NCBI GenBank assembly: GCA_902790525.1
Contig: CADASI010000048.1
Coordinates: forward strand, 1 to 64,000
Source of the DNA: an uncultured Eubacteriales bacterium
GTDB lineage: Bacteria > Bacillota > Clostridia > Christensenellales > Aristaeellaceae
Reading direction: 5' to 3'
Length of the DNA: 64,000 nt
A program made the translations under genes and the position numbers. Shown here in pieces: positions 40,344-50,246 of this stretch. How positions within the stretch are numbered: the first letter of the stretch is position 1; every line of letters begins with the position of its first letter. The notes below the pieces were generated by a model, which did not search any database, was not told where the DNA came from, and was given only the letters and a program-made list of their open reading frames with translations.

Positions 40344-42395
40344 ATGAATCAACCCTATAACGAACAGGACGCGCTGCTGTCGTCGGTATTCCACGACGGC
40401 ACGGCGCTGTTCCGGCAGCCCGCCGAGCCGGAGGCGGGCGATCGCGTGGCGCTGCGCCTGCGCGTCCAAAGGGGCACGGAGGCGCGTGTCACGCTGCTCA
40501 GGGGCTTTCCCGCCGAGCATATGCCCATGGCCAGGACCCGCAGCGACGCCTGCTTCGACTGGTACGAGGTTGGGCTGGTCTGCCCGGAGGAGGCGCTGTG
40601 CTACTCCTTCCTGGTCGAATGGCAGGGGCGGTTGATACACTATGACCGCCTGGGGGCCCGGTGGGTGGACTGCCCGCCCTCCCCGGACCCGGCGGGGGCG
40701 TTCAGGGTGATCCCGGGGTTCCGCGTGCCGGAGTGGGCCAAGGGGGCGGTGCAGTACCAGATATTGCCGGACCGGTTCAGAAACGGCGAGGCGGACAACG
40801 ACGTGCGCGATCGGGAATACTGGTATGCCCACGCCCCCATACGCCATGCCCCCGGCTGGGACGCCCCGCCGGAGGCCGACGACTACCACTGCCGCTACGG
40901 CGGCGACCTCAGTGGCGTGCTGGAGAAGCTGGACTACCTGCAATCGCTGGGGGTGGAGGCCATCTACTTCAACCCCATATTCGTGTCGCCCTCCGGCCAC
41001 GGGTACGACACCCAGGACTACGACCACGTGGACCCGCACCTGACGGTCATCCCCGTCGATCAGGGGGCCACGCTGGCCTGCGGGGACCACGACAACACCC
41101 ACGCCACGCGCTACATCACCCGCACCACCCACCCGGACAACCTGAGCGCCAGCGACGCCTGGTTCGCCGGTTTCTGCCGGGAATTGCACCGCCGGGGCAT
41201 GCGGATCATACTCGACGGCGTGTTCAACCACTGCGGCTCGTTCCATCGCTGGATGGACCGCGAGGGCATCTACGGCGGCGCGGACGGGGCCTTCGGGCAC
41301 CCCGACAGCCCGTACAGGGGGTACTTTGCCTTCCGGGACGACTACGGCTACAACTGCTGGTGGGACATCGAGACGCTGCCCAAGCTGTGCTACGAGCAGT
41401 CCGAAGCACTGTGCGAGCAGATCCTCCGCGTGGCGGAGAAGTGGGCCGCGCCGCCGTACAGCATCGACGGCTGGCGGCTGGACGTGGCCGCCGACCTGGG
41501 CCGGACGCCGGAGTTCAACCATCTGTTCTGGAAGGCGTTCCGGCGCCGGGTGAAGGCCGTCAACCCCGAGGCGCTGATCATCGCGGAGCACTACGGCGAC
41601 CCCTCCGCCTGGCTGGGCGGGGACGAGTGGGACACTGTGATGAACTACGACGGCTTCATGGACCCGCTGTCGTACTTCCTCACGGGCATGGAGAAGCACT
41701 CGGACAGCCGCCGGGAGGACCTGTACCAGAACGGCATGGCGTTTTTCCATTCGATCCTCGGGGCCATGTCCCGCATGCCCACGCCCTCGGTGTACTGCGC
41801 CATGGACGAATTGAGCAACCACGACCACAGCCGCTTTCTGACCCGCACCAACGGCCGCGTCGGGCGGCTGAACTCCGCGGGGCGCGAGGCGGCGGGGGAG
41901 GGCGTCCGCCCCGCGGTGTTCCGAGAGGCAGCGGTGATCCAGATGACCTGGCCCGGCGCGCCAACGATCTACTACGGCGACGAGGCCGGGGTCGTCGGCT
42001 GGACGGACCCCGACAACCGCCGCACCTATCCCTGGGGGCACGAGGATCGCGCGATGATCGCCTTCACCCGGGCGCTGGTACAGGTCCGCCGGGGGCTGAG
42101 CGCGCTCCGGCGCGGCAGCGTGAAGCCCCTGTGCGCCGGGTACGGCTACATCGCTTACGGGCGATTCGACGATGAGAGCACCGTCGCCGTGGCCTGCAAC
42201 AACACCGAGCGCCCCATGCTGCTCGACCTGCCGCTTCGGGACCTGGGCATCCCCGACGGGACGGAGATCGCCACGCGCTTTTTAAGCACCGAAGCGGGCT
42301 ATGAGGCCGACGACGCCCCCGCCGGCGTGGTCCGGGAGGGCGTGCTCAGGTACGCCGCGCCGGCGTACAGTGCCGGGATACTGGTTCCCGTATGA
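40344..42395 (+). CDS. GH13 alpha-amylase family enzyme (neopullulanase/maltogenic type)
   Basis: A 683-residue GH13 enzyme: an N-terminal beta-sandwich (about 1-125), then the barrel with VQYQILPDRF, YGGDLSGVLEKLDYL, DGVFNHCG, nucleophile Asp in IDGWRLDVA, acid/base Glu in LIIAEHYGD, and SNHDHSR. The N-terminal domain and motif spacing suit neopullulanase or cyclomaltodextrinase, cytoplasmic enzymes that hydrolyse alpha-1,4 glucan oligosaccharides. There is no signal peptide. It starts 26 bp after the secreted-protein gene and is probably co-transcribed with it. Confidence 0.9.
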   Translation: MNQPYNEQDALLSSVFHDGTALFRQPAEPEAGDRVALRLRVQRGTEARVTLLRGFPAEHMPMARTRSDACFDWYEVGLVCPEEALCYSFLVEWQGRLIHYDRLGARWVDCPPSPDPAGAFRVIPGFRVPEWAKGAVQYQILPDRFRNGEADNDVRDREYWYAHAPIRHAPGWDAPPEADDYHCRYGGDLSGVLEKLDYLQSLGVEAIYFNPIFVSPSGHGYDTQDYDHVDPHLTVIPVDQGATLACGDHDNTHATRYITRTTHPDNLSASDAWFAGFCRELHRRGMRIILDGVFNHCGSFHRWMDREGIYGGADGAFGHPDSPYRGYFAFRDDYGYNCWWDIETLPKLCYEQSEALCEQILRVAEKWAAPPYSIDGWRLDVAADLGRTPEFNHLFWKAFRRRVKAVNPEALIIAEHYGDPSAWLGGDEWDTVMNYDGFMDPLSYFLTGMEKHSDSRREDLYQNGMAFFHSILGAMSRMPTPSVYCAMDELSNHDHSRFLTRTNGRVGRLNSAGREAAGEGVRPAVFREAAVIQMTWPGAPTIYYGDEAGVVGWTDPDNRRTYPWGHEDRAMIAFTRALVQVRRGLSALRRGSVKPLCAGYGYIAYGRFDDESTVAVACNNTERPMLLDLPLRDLGIPDGTEIATRFLSTEAGYEADDAPAGVVREGVLRYAAPAYSAGILVPV

Positions 42396-42423
42396 ATGAT
42401 ACCGATATCCGGGAGGGATGTTC

Positions 42424-43071
42424 ATGTCGCTTCGGCCCTACAAGACGCTGATCCGGGACGCGCAGGACGAGTTCATCGTCAACAAGTCCCGGTTCATCGG
42501 CCACGGCCGCCCCTGTGAGACGGAGGAGGCCGCGCTTCAGTTCCTCGCGGAGATGCGCGCGAAGTACAGGGACGCCACCCACAACTGCTACGCCTACATC
42601 ATCGGGGCGAACATGGGCGTGATGCGCTACTCCGACGACGGCGAGCCCGGGGGCACGGCGGGCATGCCCATCATTGAGGTCATGAAGACCCGGGGCGTGA
42701 CCAACTGCGCCGTGGTCGTCACCCGCTACTTCGGCGGCGTGCTGCTGGGCGCGGGGGGCCTGGTGCGGGCCTATTCCCAGGGCGCGGCGGCGGCCATCAA
42801 CGCCAGCGGCGTGGGGGTGATGCACCCCACGGCACGCTACCTGATGGAGATTCCCTACCCGCTTTTGAACCGCATGGACTACTTTTTGAAGGATGAGCCG
42901 GTGCAGGTGGAGGACAGGACCTTCACCGACGTGATCACCTTCACGCTGGTGGTGCGCTGCGCGGACGAGGCGGGCTTCCTCGCCCGGCTGACCGACATGT
43001 CGGAGGGCAGCGTGGAACCCCTGCGCTACGAGGAGCTCTACCTGGCCTGGCCGGAGGAGGGCGCGCCGTGA
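42424..43071 (+). CDS. yigZ: YigZ/IMPACT family protein
   Basis: A 215-residue protein of the YigZ/IMPACT family: SRFIGHGRPCETEEAA near the N-terminus, the signature YSDDGEPGGTAGMP and VVVTRYFGGVLLGAGGLVRAY, then a ferredoxin-like C-terminal domain. Its biochemical role is poorly defined (translation-related in eukaryotic IMPACT). ATG 42424 has GGGAGGG at good spacing. Its stop overlaps the GTG start of the pseudouridine synthase gene, the first of three such overlaps. Confidence 0.93.
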   Translation: MSLRPYKTLIRDAQDEFIVNKSRFIGHGRPCETEEAALQFLAEMRAKYRDATHNCYAYIIGANMGVMRYSDDGEPGGTAGMPIIEVMKTRGVTNCAVVVTRYFGGVLLGAGGLVRAYSQGAAAAINASGVGVMHPTARYLMEIPYPLLNRMDYFLKDEPVQVEDRTFTDVITFTLVVRCADEAGFLARLTDMSEGSVEPLRYEELYLAWPEEGAP

Positions 43072-43952
43072 TCGAACACATCATTCCCGACGCCGTGCCC
43101 GCCATGCCGCTGGAGAAGTACCTGCGCCGCGCCTGGCCGCTGGTCCCGGGGCGGGTGTTCCGGGAACTGTTGAAGAAGAAGGACGCGCGGGTCAACGGCG
43201 TCCGGTCCGACGGGAAGGCCCCGGTGCGCGGCGGCGACACGCTGTGCCTTTACGCCGACGCAAAGTGGTTTGAACCGGCGCCGGACGTGCTGTGGACGGA
43301 CGACAGGCTGATCGTGGCCGTGAAGCCCCAGGGCCTGCCGGTGGACGCGGACCGGGACGGCGTCGGCGCGGACACGCTGCTGACCCGGCTTCAAAGGCGC
43401 TGGCCAAATGCGCGGCTTTGCCACCGGCTGGACGCCGCCACCGGCGGGATCGTGCTGGCCGCGGCGGACGATGCCGTGTACGCGCAGGCCCTCGAGGCTT
43501 TCAAGGCCCATCGCATCCGCAAGGAATACCACGCGCTGGCGCTGAACCGTTTTGACAGGCGGCAGGGCACGCTGCGCGCCTGGCTCGTCAAAGACGCCCG
43601 GCGCGCGGAGGTGCGGGTGCTGCACCGCGACGCGCCGAACGCGAAGCCCATCGAGACCCGCTACCGGGCCGGGGACGCCGCCGCGGAGGGGCTTTACCAT
43701 GTGTGGCTGGAGCCCGTCACCGGGCGCACCCACCAGCTCCGCGCCCACATGGCCGACTTCGGCCACCCGCTCTTGGGGGACGACAGGTACGGCGACCGGG
43801 CCGCCAACCGGCGCATTACCGGCGCGCCGCTGTGCCTGTGGCACGAGCGTTGCCGCATCCCCGAGGACAGCCCGCTTGCCGGTTACCGGGGCAGGACCTT
43901 CGAGGTCCCCGCGCCGGAGTGGCTCAACAATACTCCCGGAGGACAGACATGA
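43068..43952 (+). CDS. RluA-family RNA pseudouridine synthase
   Basis: A 294-residue protein with an N-terminal S4-like domain (about 10-75) and the RluA catalytic domain: CHRLDAATGGIVLAA with the catalytic Asp, EYHAL, and GRTHQLRAHMADFGHPLLGD near the C-terminus. It isomerises uridines in rRNA or tRNA; the exact target (RluC, RluD or RluE-like) cannot be set. The GTG start overlaps the yigZ stop (GTGA), and its own stop overlaps the next ATG (ATGA), so the run is translationally coupled. Confidence 0.92.
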   Translation: MIEHIIPDAVPAMPLEKYLRRAWPLVPGRVFRELLKKKDARVNGVRSDGKAPVRGGDTLCLYADAKWFEPAPDVLWTDDRLIVAVKPQGLPVDADRDGVGADTLLTRLQRRWPNARLCHRLDAATGGIVLAAADDAVYAQALEAFKAHRIRKEYHALALNRFDRRQGTLRAWLVKDARRAEVRVLHRDAPNAKPIETRYRAGDAAAEGLYHVWLEPVTGRTHQLRAHMADFGHPLLGDDRYGDRAANRRITGAPLCLWHERCRIPEDSPLAGYRGRTFEVPAPEWLNNTPGGQT

Positions 43953-44776
43953 ACGACATACGCTTGATCGCCTCGGACGTGGACGGCACCATGCTGCCCC
44001 GGGGCGGGGTGATCTCCGAAAGGCTGAGGACGGCAATCCGCCGCTGCCGCGAGGTCGGCATCCCCTTCATCATCGCCAGCGGGCGCTGGATCGGCGCGAT
44101 GGGCGACGTGATCCGCCAGTCCGGGGTGGAGGGCATGCCCATGATCATCGCCAACGGCGCGGCGATCATCGGCGCGGACGGCGCGCCCATGCGGGAGTGG
44201 CTGCTTCATGACGCCGACACCCGCCGGGTGTACGACATCCTTCGCCGGTTCGACGTGCAGATCAACGGCTACAAGCGCGGGGAGCTGTTCTGCGTCAACA
44301 CCGGGGCGCTCAGGCGACGCTCCGCCATGATCACCGGCTACATCAGCGGTGCGGGCTACCGGCTCGTGACCGACGACGTCAAGACCTTCGAGCGCGAGGC
44401 CCTGCACGACGCCTACAAGCTGGAGGCGCTGTCGGAGGACCCCGCCGTCGTCGCCGCGGTGCAGGCGGCGCTCGCGGATGTCGGCCTGTCCGTCACCCAC
44501 TCCTCCCGCCGCAACGTGGAGATCATGGCCGCCGGGGTCAACAAGGGCAGCGCCCTCAGGTGGCTGGCCGGGGCGCTGGGCGTGCCCCTGGCGTGCTGCA
44601 TGGCCTTCGGCGACAACATGAACGACCTGGACATGCTCAACGCCGCGGGCTGGAGCGTGGCCATGGGCAACGGCGACGACGAAGTGATCAAGGCCGCGCG
44701 GATCGTCGCCCCCGCCGACGCGGACGACGGCGTGGCGCGGGTCATCGAAGGCTGGGTACTGGAGGCGCGGACATGA
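43949..44776 (+). CDS. HAD-superfamily Cof-type phosphatase
   Basis: A 275-residue HAD hydrolase: motif I LIASDVDGTMLPRGG (Asp11 and Asp13 by position), a C2 cap, motif III lysine region (GVNKGSALRWL) and motif IV AFGDNMNDLDML. It is a probable sugar or cofactor phosphatase. ATG 43949 follows CCGGAGG and overlaps the RluA stop; the longer ORF back to 43703 is a shadow of the RluA gene. It is a second Cof-type enzyme besides the one at 19030. Confidence 0.9.
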   Translation: MNDIRLIASDVDGTMLPRGGVISERLRTAIRRCREVGIPFIIASGRWIGAMGDVIRQSGVEGMPMIIANGAAIIGADGAPMREWLLHDADTRRVYDILRRFDVQINGYKRGELFCVNTGALRRRSAMITGYISGAGYRLVTDDVKTFEREALHDAYKLEALSEDPAVVAAVQAALADVGLSVTHSSRRNVEIMAAGVNKGSALRWLAGALGVPLACCMAFGDNMNDLDMLNAAGWSVAMGNGDDEVIKAARIVAPADADDGVARVIEGWVLEART

Positions 44777-45291
44777 TGCACATCGTACTGGTCAACCCCG
44801 AGATTCCCCAGAATACCGGCAACATCGCCCGCACCTGCGCCGCCACGGGGGCGAAGCTGCACCTGATCAGGCCGCTGGGCTTCGAACTGAGCGACAAATA
44901 CCTCAAGCGGGCGGGGCTGGACTACTGGCACATGATGACCTACGAGGTCCACGAGAGCTGGCGCGACTTCCTGGACGCCAACCCCGGCGCGTCGCTGTAC
45001 TACGCCACCACCAAGGCCCCCCGGGACTACTGCCAGGTGGCCTACGGCCCGGACGACTATCTCGTGTTCGGCCGGGAGACCAAGGGGCTGGACGAGGAAT
45101 TGCTGGCCCAAAACTACGACCGCTGCATCCGCATCCCCATGGTGGCGGAGGCGCGGTCCCTGAACCTGTCCAACTCCGTGGCCGTCGTGCTCTACGAGGC
45201 CCTGCGGCAGCAGGGCTTTCCCGGCCTGTCCGGGCAGGGACATCTGCACCACACCGCGCCGGCGGGCGAAGCGTGGAAGGACTACGTCTGA
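44773..45291 (+). CDS. trmL: tRNA (cytidine/uridine-2'-O-)-methyltransferase TrmL
   Basis: A 172-residue SPOUT methyltransferase modifying the wobble position of tRNA-Leu. NPEIPQNTGNIARTCAATGA at the N-terminus, LVFGRETKGLDEELL and IPMVAEARSLNLSNSVAVVLYEALRQ (the knot that binds SAM) are all characteristic. The ATG overlaps the preceding stop (ATGA), closing a four-gene overlapping run. A hairpin at 45302-45320 follows. Confidence 0.94.
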   Translation: MMHIVLVNPEIPQNTGNIARTCAATGAKLHLIRPLGFELSDKYLKRAGLDYWHMMTYEVHESWRDFLDANPGASLYYATTKAPRDYCQVAYGPDDYLVFGRETKGLDEELLAQNYDRCIRIPMVAEARSLNLSNSVAVVLYEALRQQGFPGLSGQGHLHHTAPAGEAWKDYV

Positions 45292-45301
45292 CATGGGAGA
45301 A

Positions 45302-45320
45302 GCGGTATATCTGATACCGC
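45302..45320 (+). terminator. short hairpin after trmL
   Basis: GCGGTAT pairs with ATACCGC around ATCTG. There is no clear U-run, so termination strength is doubtful. Confidence 0.4.
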
Positions 45321-45412
45321 CATTCATTAGTATAAGCAAACATTATACATATATAACTGAAATGTAATGCCGATGCAACATGGCCTCCATGGATTATCCG
45401 GCGCATGTCGGA

Positions 45413-45418
45413 TATAAT
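45413..45418 (+). promoter_or_regulatory. -10 element before the Na/Pi cotransporter gene
   Basis: TATAAT at 45413-45418 with only a weak -35 (TGGATT, 45390-45395) 17 bp upstream. Confidence 0.45.
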
Positions 45419-45471
45419 ATAAGCGTAATTAAGGTGATAATTACGAATCTTTATATATGGAGGGCACGCGC

Positions 45472-47058
45472 GTGACCATTGAGGAAATCCTGTCGATGAC
45501 AGGTGGCATCGGTCTGTTTTTGTACGGCATGACCGTGATGTCCACGGGCCTGAAGAACGCGGCGGGCGACCGCCTGCGGGTGATCCTGGAGAAGGTGACG
45601 GGCAACCGGGTGATGTCGGTGATGATCGGCATACTGGTGACCATACTGATACAGAGCTCCTCGGCCACGGACGCGGTGGGGGTCATCATGGGCGCAAACA
45701 TCGGCACCACGGTGACGGCCCAGATCACCGCCTTCAACCTGACGGCCTTCGCGCCGCTGATACTGTTTATCGGCGCGGTGCTGGCGCTGTTTGGAAAGAA
45801 GCCCATACTGCGGCACATCGGCAGCGTGATACTGGGCTTTGGCATGTTGTTTGTGGGCGTGGGCATGATCAAGGCGGCCATCGGCTCGCTGGCGGACGAG
45901 CCCGCCTTCGTCGCGCTGCTCTCGGCGCTGGACCATCCCGCCGCCGCGGTGCTGTTCGGCGTGGGGTTCACGGCGCTGTTGCAGAGCTCGTCGTCCTCCA
46001 CGGTCATCTTCCAGGCCTTCGCCATGCAGGGGCTTTTGAGCTATCACCAGTGCGTGTACCTGGTCATCGGCGCGGCCATCGGCTCGGTGACGCCGAACCT
46101 GCTGGCCTCGCTGACCGCCGATCGAAACGGCAAGCGCACGGCCATACTGAACCTGATCTTCAACCTGCTCAGGGCGGCGCTTTTGATCACGGTGATCAAT
46201 ATCTTCCCGGCGGTGCTCAGGGGCATACAGAGCCTGTCGCCCAACGACATCGGGCGCCAGATCGCCAACACCCACACGCTGTTCGCGGTATTCGCGGTGC
46301 TGGTGATGCTGCCCTTCTCGGACAAGATCGTGGCGCTGGCCATGCTGATCCTGCCGCCGCTGCCCTCCGAGAAGCGGGCGATGGAGTCCCGCAGGCTCAT
46401 CTACCTGAACAACGCCGAGCGCATGGTGCCCGCGGTGGCCCTGCGCCAGGCCATGCTGGAGGTCAACCGCATGGGCCTGCTGGCCCGGGACAACCTGTCG
46501 GACGCGCTCAAGTACTTCTTCAACCCGACCGACGCGGAGCTTCGGCAGAAGATCGTCGAGACGGAGGAGACCATCGACTACCTGAACCACGCCATCGAGG
46601 ACAAGCTGGTGGAGCTTCGGTCGTTGCAGCTCTCGGACCGCGACGTGTTCCGGCTCTCCCGCATGGTGCTGGTGGTGGCCAACTTTGAGCGCATCGGCGA
46701 CCACGCGGAGAACATCATGGAGTTCGCCGACCGCATGCGCGAGGAGAAGGCCGTGATCTCCGAAAAGGCGCTGGGCGAGCTTCGGGCCATGGGCGACGCC
46801 GTGCTGGAGACCATCGACGTGTCCCGCCGGGTCTACGAGGGCGAGCGCTTCGAGCTGCTGCCCCAGGCGGAGGCGCTGGAGCAGAAGGTGGACGACATGC
46901 AGGCACAGTACATGCAGAACCATGTGGAGCGTCTGATGGGGGACACCTGCGACCCGCTGGGCGGCGTGATATTCACCGATATGTGCACCGACCTGGAGCG
47001 CTGCTCCGATCAGGGCATCAACATCGCCACGGCGCTGATCGACCACCGCGGACAGTGA
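45472..47058 (+). CDS. Na/Pi-cotransporter family protein with a ~17-residue gap
   Basis: A 528-residue protein of the NptA/PhoU-like family. The membrane domain (about 1-290) has the two inverted QSSS repeats (LIQSSSAT near 65 and LLQSSSSST near 170), followed by a cytoplasmic PhoU-like helical domain (about 330-528). Directly after the first QSSSAT the usual segment (about TVMVVGFVNAGLMTLTQ) is missing, and the protein resumes at AVGVIMGANIGTT in frame; this segment belongs to the transport core. The start is GTG 45472, 7 bp after GGAGGG; ATG 45457 lacks a site. Confidence 0.87.
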   Translation: MTIEEILSMTGGIGLFLYGMTVMSTGLKNAAGDRLRVILEKVTGNRVMSVMIGILVTILIQSSSATDAVGVIMGANIGTTVTAQITAFNLTAFAPLILFIGAVLALFGKKPILRHIGSVILGFGMLFVGVGMIKAAIGSLADEPAFVALLSALDHPAAAVLFGVGFTALLQSSSSSTVIFQAFAMQGLLSYHQCVYLVIGAAIGSVTPNLLASLTADRNGKRTAILNLIFNLLRAALLITVINIFPAVLRGIQSLSPNDIGRQIANTHTLFAVFAVLVMLPFSDKIVALAMLILPPLPSEKRAMESRRLIYLNNAERMVPAVALRQAMLEVNRMGLLARDNLSDALKYFFNPTDAELRQKIVETEETIDYLNHAIEDKLVELRSLQLSDRDVFRLSRMVLVVANFERIGDHAENIMEFADRMREEKAVISEKALGELRAMGDAVLETIDVSRRVYEGERFELLPQAEALEQKVDDMQAQYMQNHVERLMGDTCDPLGGVIFTDMCTDLERCSDQGINIATALIDHRGQ

Positions 47059-47066
47059 ACATGATC

Positions 47067-47099
47067 CGGAGGGGGAATGCCCCCTCCGATCTTCTTTTT
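47067..47099 (+). terminator. terminator of the Na/Pi cotransporter gene
   Basis: CGGAGGGGG/CCCCCTCCG with loop AATG, then TTCTTTTT. Confidence 0.88.
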
Positions 47100-47135
47100 G
47101 GAACCCCATCGTAATGAGCTTTTTACACACCATAA

Positions 47136-47165
47136 TTGACCGCCTGCGCTTTAATGTGGTAAAAT
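47136..47165 (+). promoter_or_regulatory. promoter of glmS
   Basis: TTGACC (47136-47141), 18-bp spacer, TAAAAT (47160-47165), 32 bp before the start codon. That leaves no room for a glmS ribozyme. Confidence 0.7.
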
Positions 47166-47197
47166 AACCGGGAAGTTCATTTAACGAGGTAATGATT

Positions 47198-48998
<1,801 letters not shown>

Positions 48999-49093
48999 TT
49001 CGACAGAGAACGTCATATTCTCGGACGCGGTTATGTGTATATAATGCCTTATTTGTATGATAAAATGTTAAAAAAAGCAAAGAGGGCATGATT

Positions 49094-50194
49094 ATGCGCG
49101 CGAAGAGATGGATGTGCCTGTTGATGGCAATGATGATCATGGCCATGGTCCCCGCGGGGGCGATGGCGGCGACGAAGGCGGCGATCAAGCTGCCCGCGAA
49201 GGTGGGGCTGATCTTCGTCGAGGGGAAGGTGCAACTGAAGCCGAAGCTCAAGGGCGTCAAGACCAGCGACGTGACCTTCACGACCTCCGCGGAGGGGGTC
49301 GCCACGGTGTCCGAGAAGGGCGTGGTCAAGGGCGTGTCCCAGGGCAAGGCGACGGTCACCGTGTCCGGCGGCGGCGCGAAGGCCAAGTGCGAGTTCGTCG
49401 TGGTGCCCAAGGGCCTCTCCCTCGAGGTGGGCGAGAAGGTGCAGCTGCCCACGGTGTCGAAGATGAAGTTCAAGATGAAGAACGAAAAGATCGCCAAGGT
49501 CAGCAAGGAGGGCGCGGTCAAGGGCGTGAAGGCCGGCAAGACCAAGCTGCTCATCACCTACGGCAAGCAGAAGCGCACGCTGAACGTGGAGGTCAAGAAG
49601 GCTTCCGACAACGGCGACAGCAAGGCCGCCAAGCTGGACGCCGCCGCCGAGGCGGAACAGATCGTGCTGGTGGAGTACAAGAGCGACAGCAAAGCCACGC
49701 TGTCCGTGCATGAGAAGCGCGACGGCCACTGGAAGCAGCTCTTCGAGACCCCGGCCTATGTCGGCAAGAACGGCATCGACAAGACCAAGGAGGGAGACAA
49801 GCGCACCCCCACCGGCACCTTCAACCTGACAACGCCTTTCGGCATCAAGGCCGATCCCGGCGCGAAGATGGCCTACACCAAGGTGACCAAGTATCACTAC
49901 TGGTGCGGCTCCTCCGATTCGGATTACTACAACAAGCTGGTGGATTACCGGGATACCAAGCGCAAGTGGACCAAGAATGACGAGCACCTGATCGACTACA
50001 AGGGCTATTACAACTACGCCATGTTCATCGACTATAACGTCGAGGGCGTCAAGGGCAAGGGAAGCTGCATCTTCCTGCACTGCAAGGGCAAGAAGAAGTC
50101 GACCCAGGGCTGCGTGGCCGTCAGCGAGGCCAGCATGAAGAAGATCATACAGTGGGCCAAGCCCGGCGTGAAGATCGTGATACAGGGGACATAG
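49094..50194 (+). CDS. secreted L,D-transpeptidase with Ig-like (Big2) repeats
   Basis: A 366-residue secreted protein. A signal peptide (to AGAMA, about residue 24) is followed by two Big2-type bacterial Ig-like units (about 30-105 and 105-170; TSAEGVATVSEKGVVKGVSQ and NEKIAKVSKEGAVKGVKAG are their signature turns), then a YkuD catalytic domain with the His (IFLHC) and Cys (STQGCVAVS, about 339) motif. It would cross-link or modify peptidoglycan outside the membrane. ATG 49094 is 7 bp after GAGGG. The TAG stop starts a short GGGAGTA array. Confidence 0.9.
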   Translation: MRAKRWMCLLMAMMIMAMVPAGAMAATKAAIKLPAKVGLIFVEGKVQLKPKLKGVKTSDVTFTTSAEGVATVSEKGVVKGVSQGKATVTVSGGGAKAKCEFVVVPKGLSLEVGEKVQLPTVSKMKFKMKNEKIAKVSKEGAVKGVKAGKTKLLITYGKQKRTLNVEVKKASDNGDSKAAKLDAAAEAEQIVLVEYKSDSKATLSVHEKRDGHWKQLFETPAYVGKNGIDKTKEGDKRTPTGTFNLTTPFGIKADPGAKMAYTKVTKYHYWCGSSDSDYYNKLVDYRDTKRKWTKNDEHLIDYKGYYNYAMFIDYNVEGVKGKGSCIFLHCKGKKKSTQGCVAVSEASMKKIIQWAKPGVKIVIQGT

Positions 50195-50205
50195 GGAGTA
50201 GGGAG

Positions 50206-50240
50206 CAGGGGTTGTGTCAGTATGGCACAACCCCTGTTTT
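50206..50240. terminator. bidirectional terminator between convergent genes
   Basis: CAGGGGTTGTG (50206-50216) pairs with CACAACCCCTG (50226-50236), followed by TTTT; it serves the L,D-transpeptidase and the large minus-strand gene. Confidence 0.82.
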
Positions 50241-50246
50241 CATGCC

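Noticed and set aside
47059..47197. glmS ribozyme upstream of glmS
   Set aside because: The gap holds a terminator (47067-47099) and a promoter (47136-47165); only about 25 nt of leader remain.
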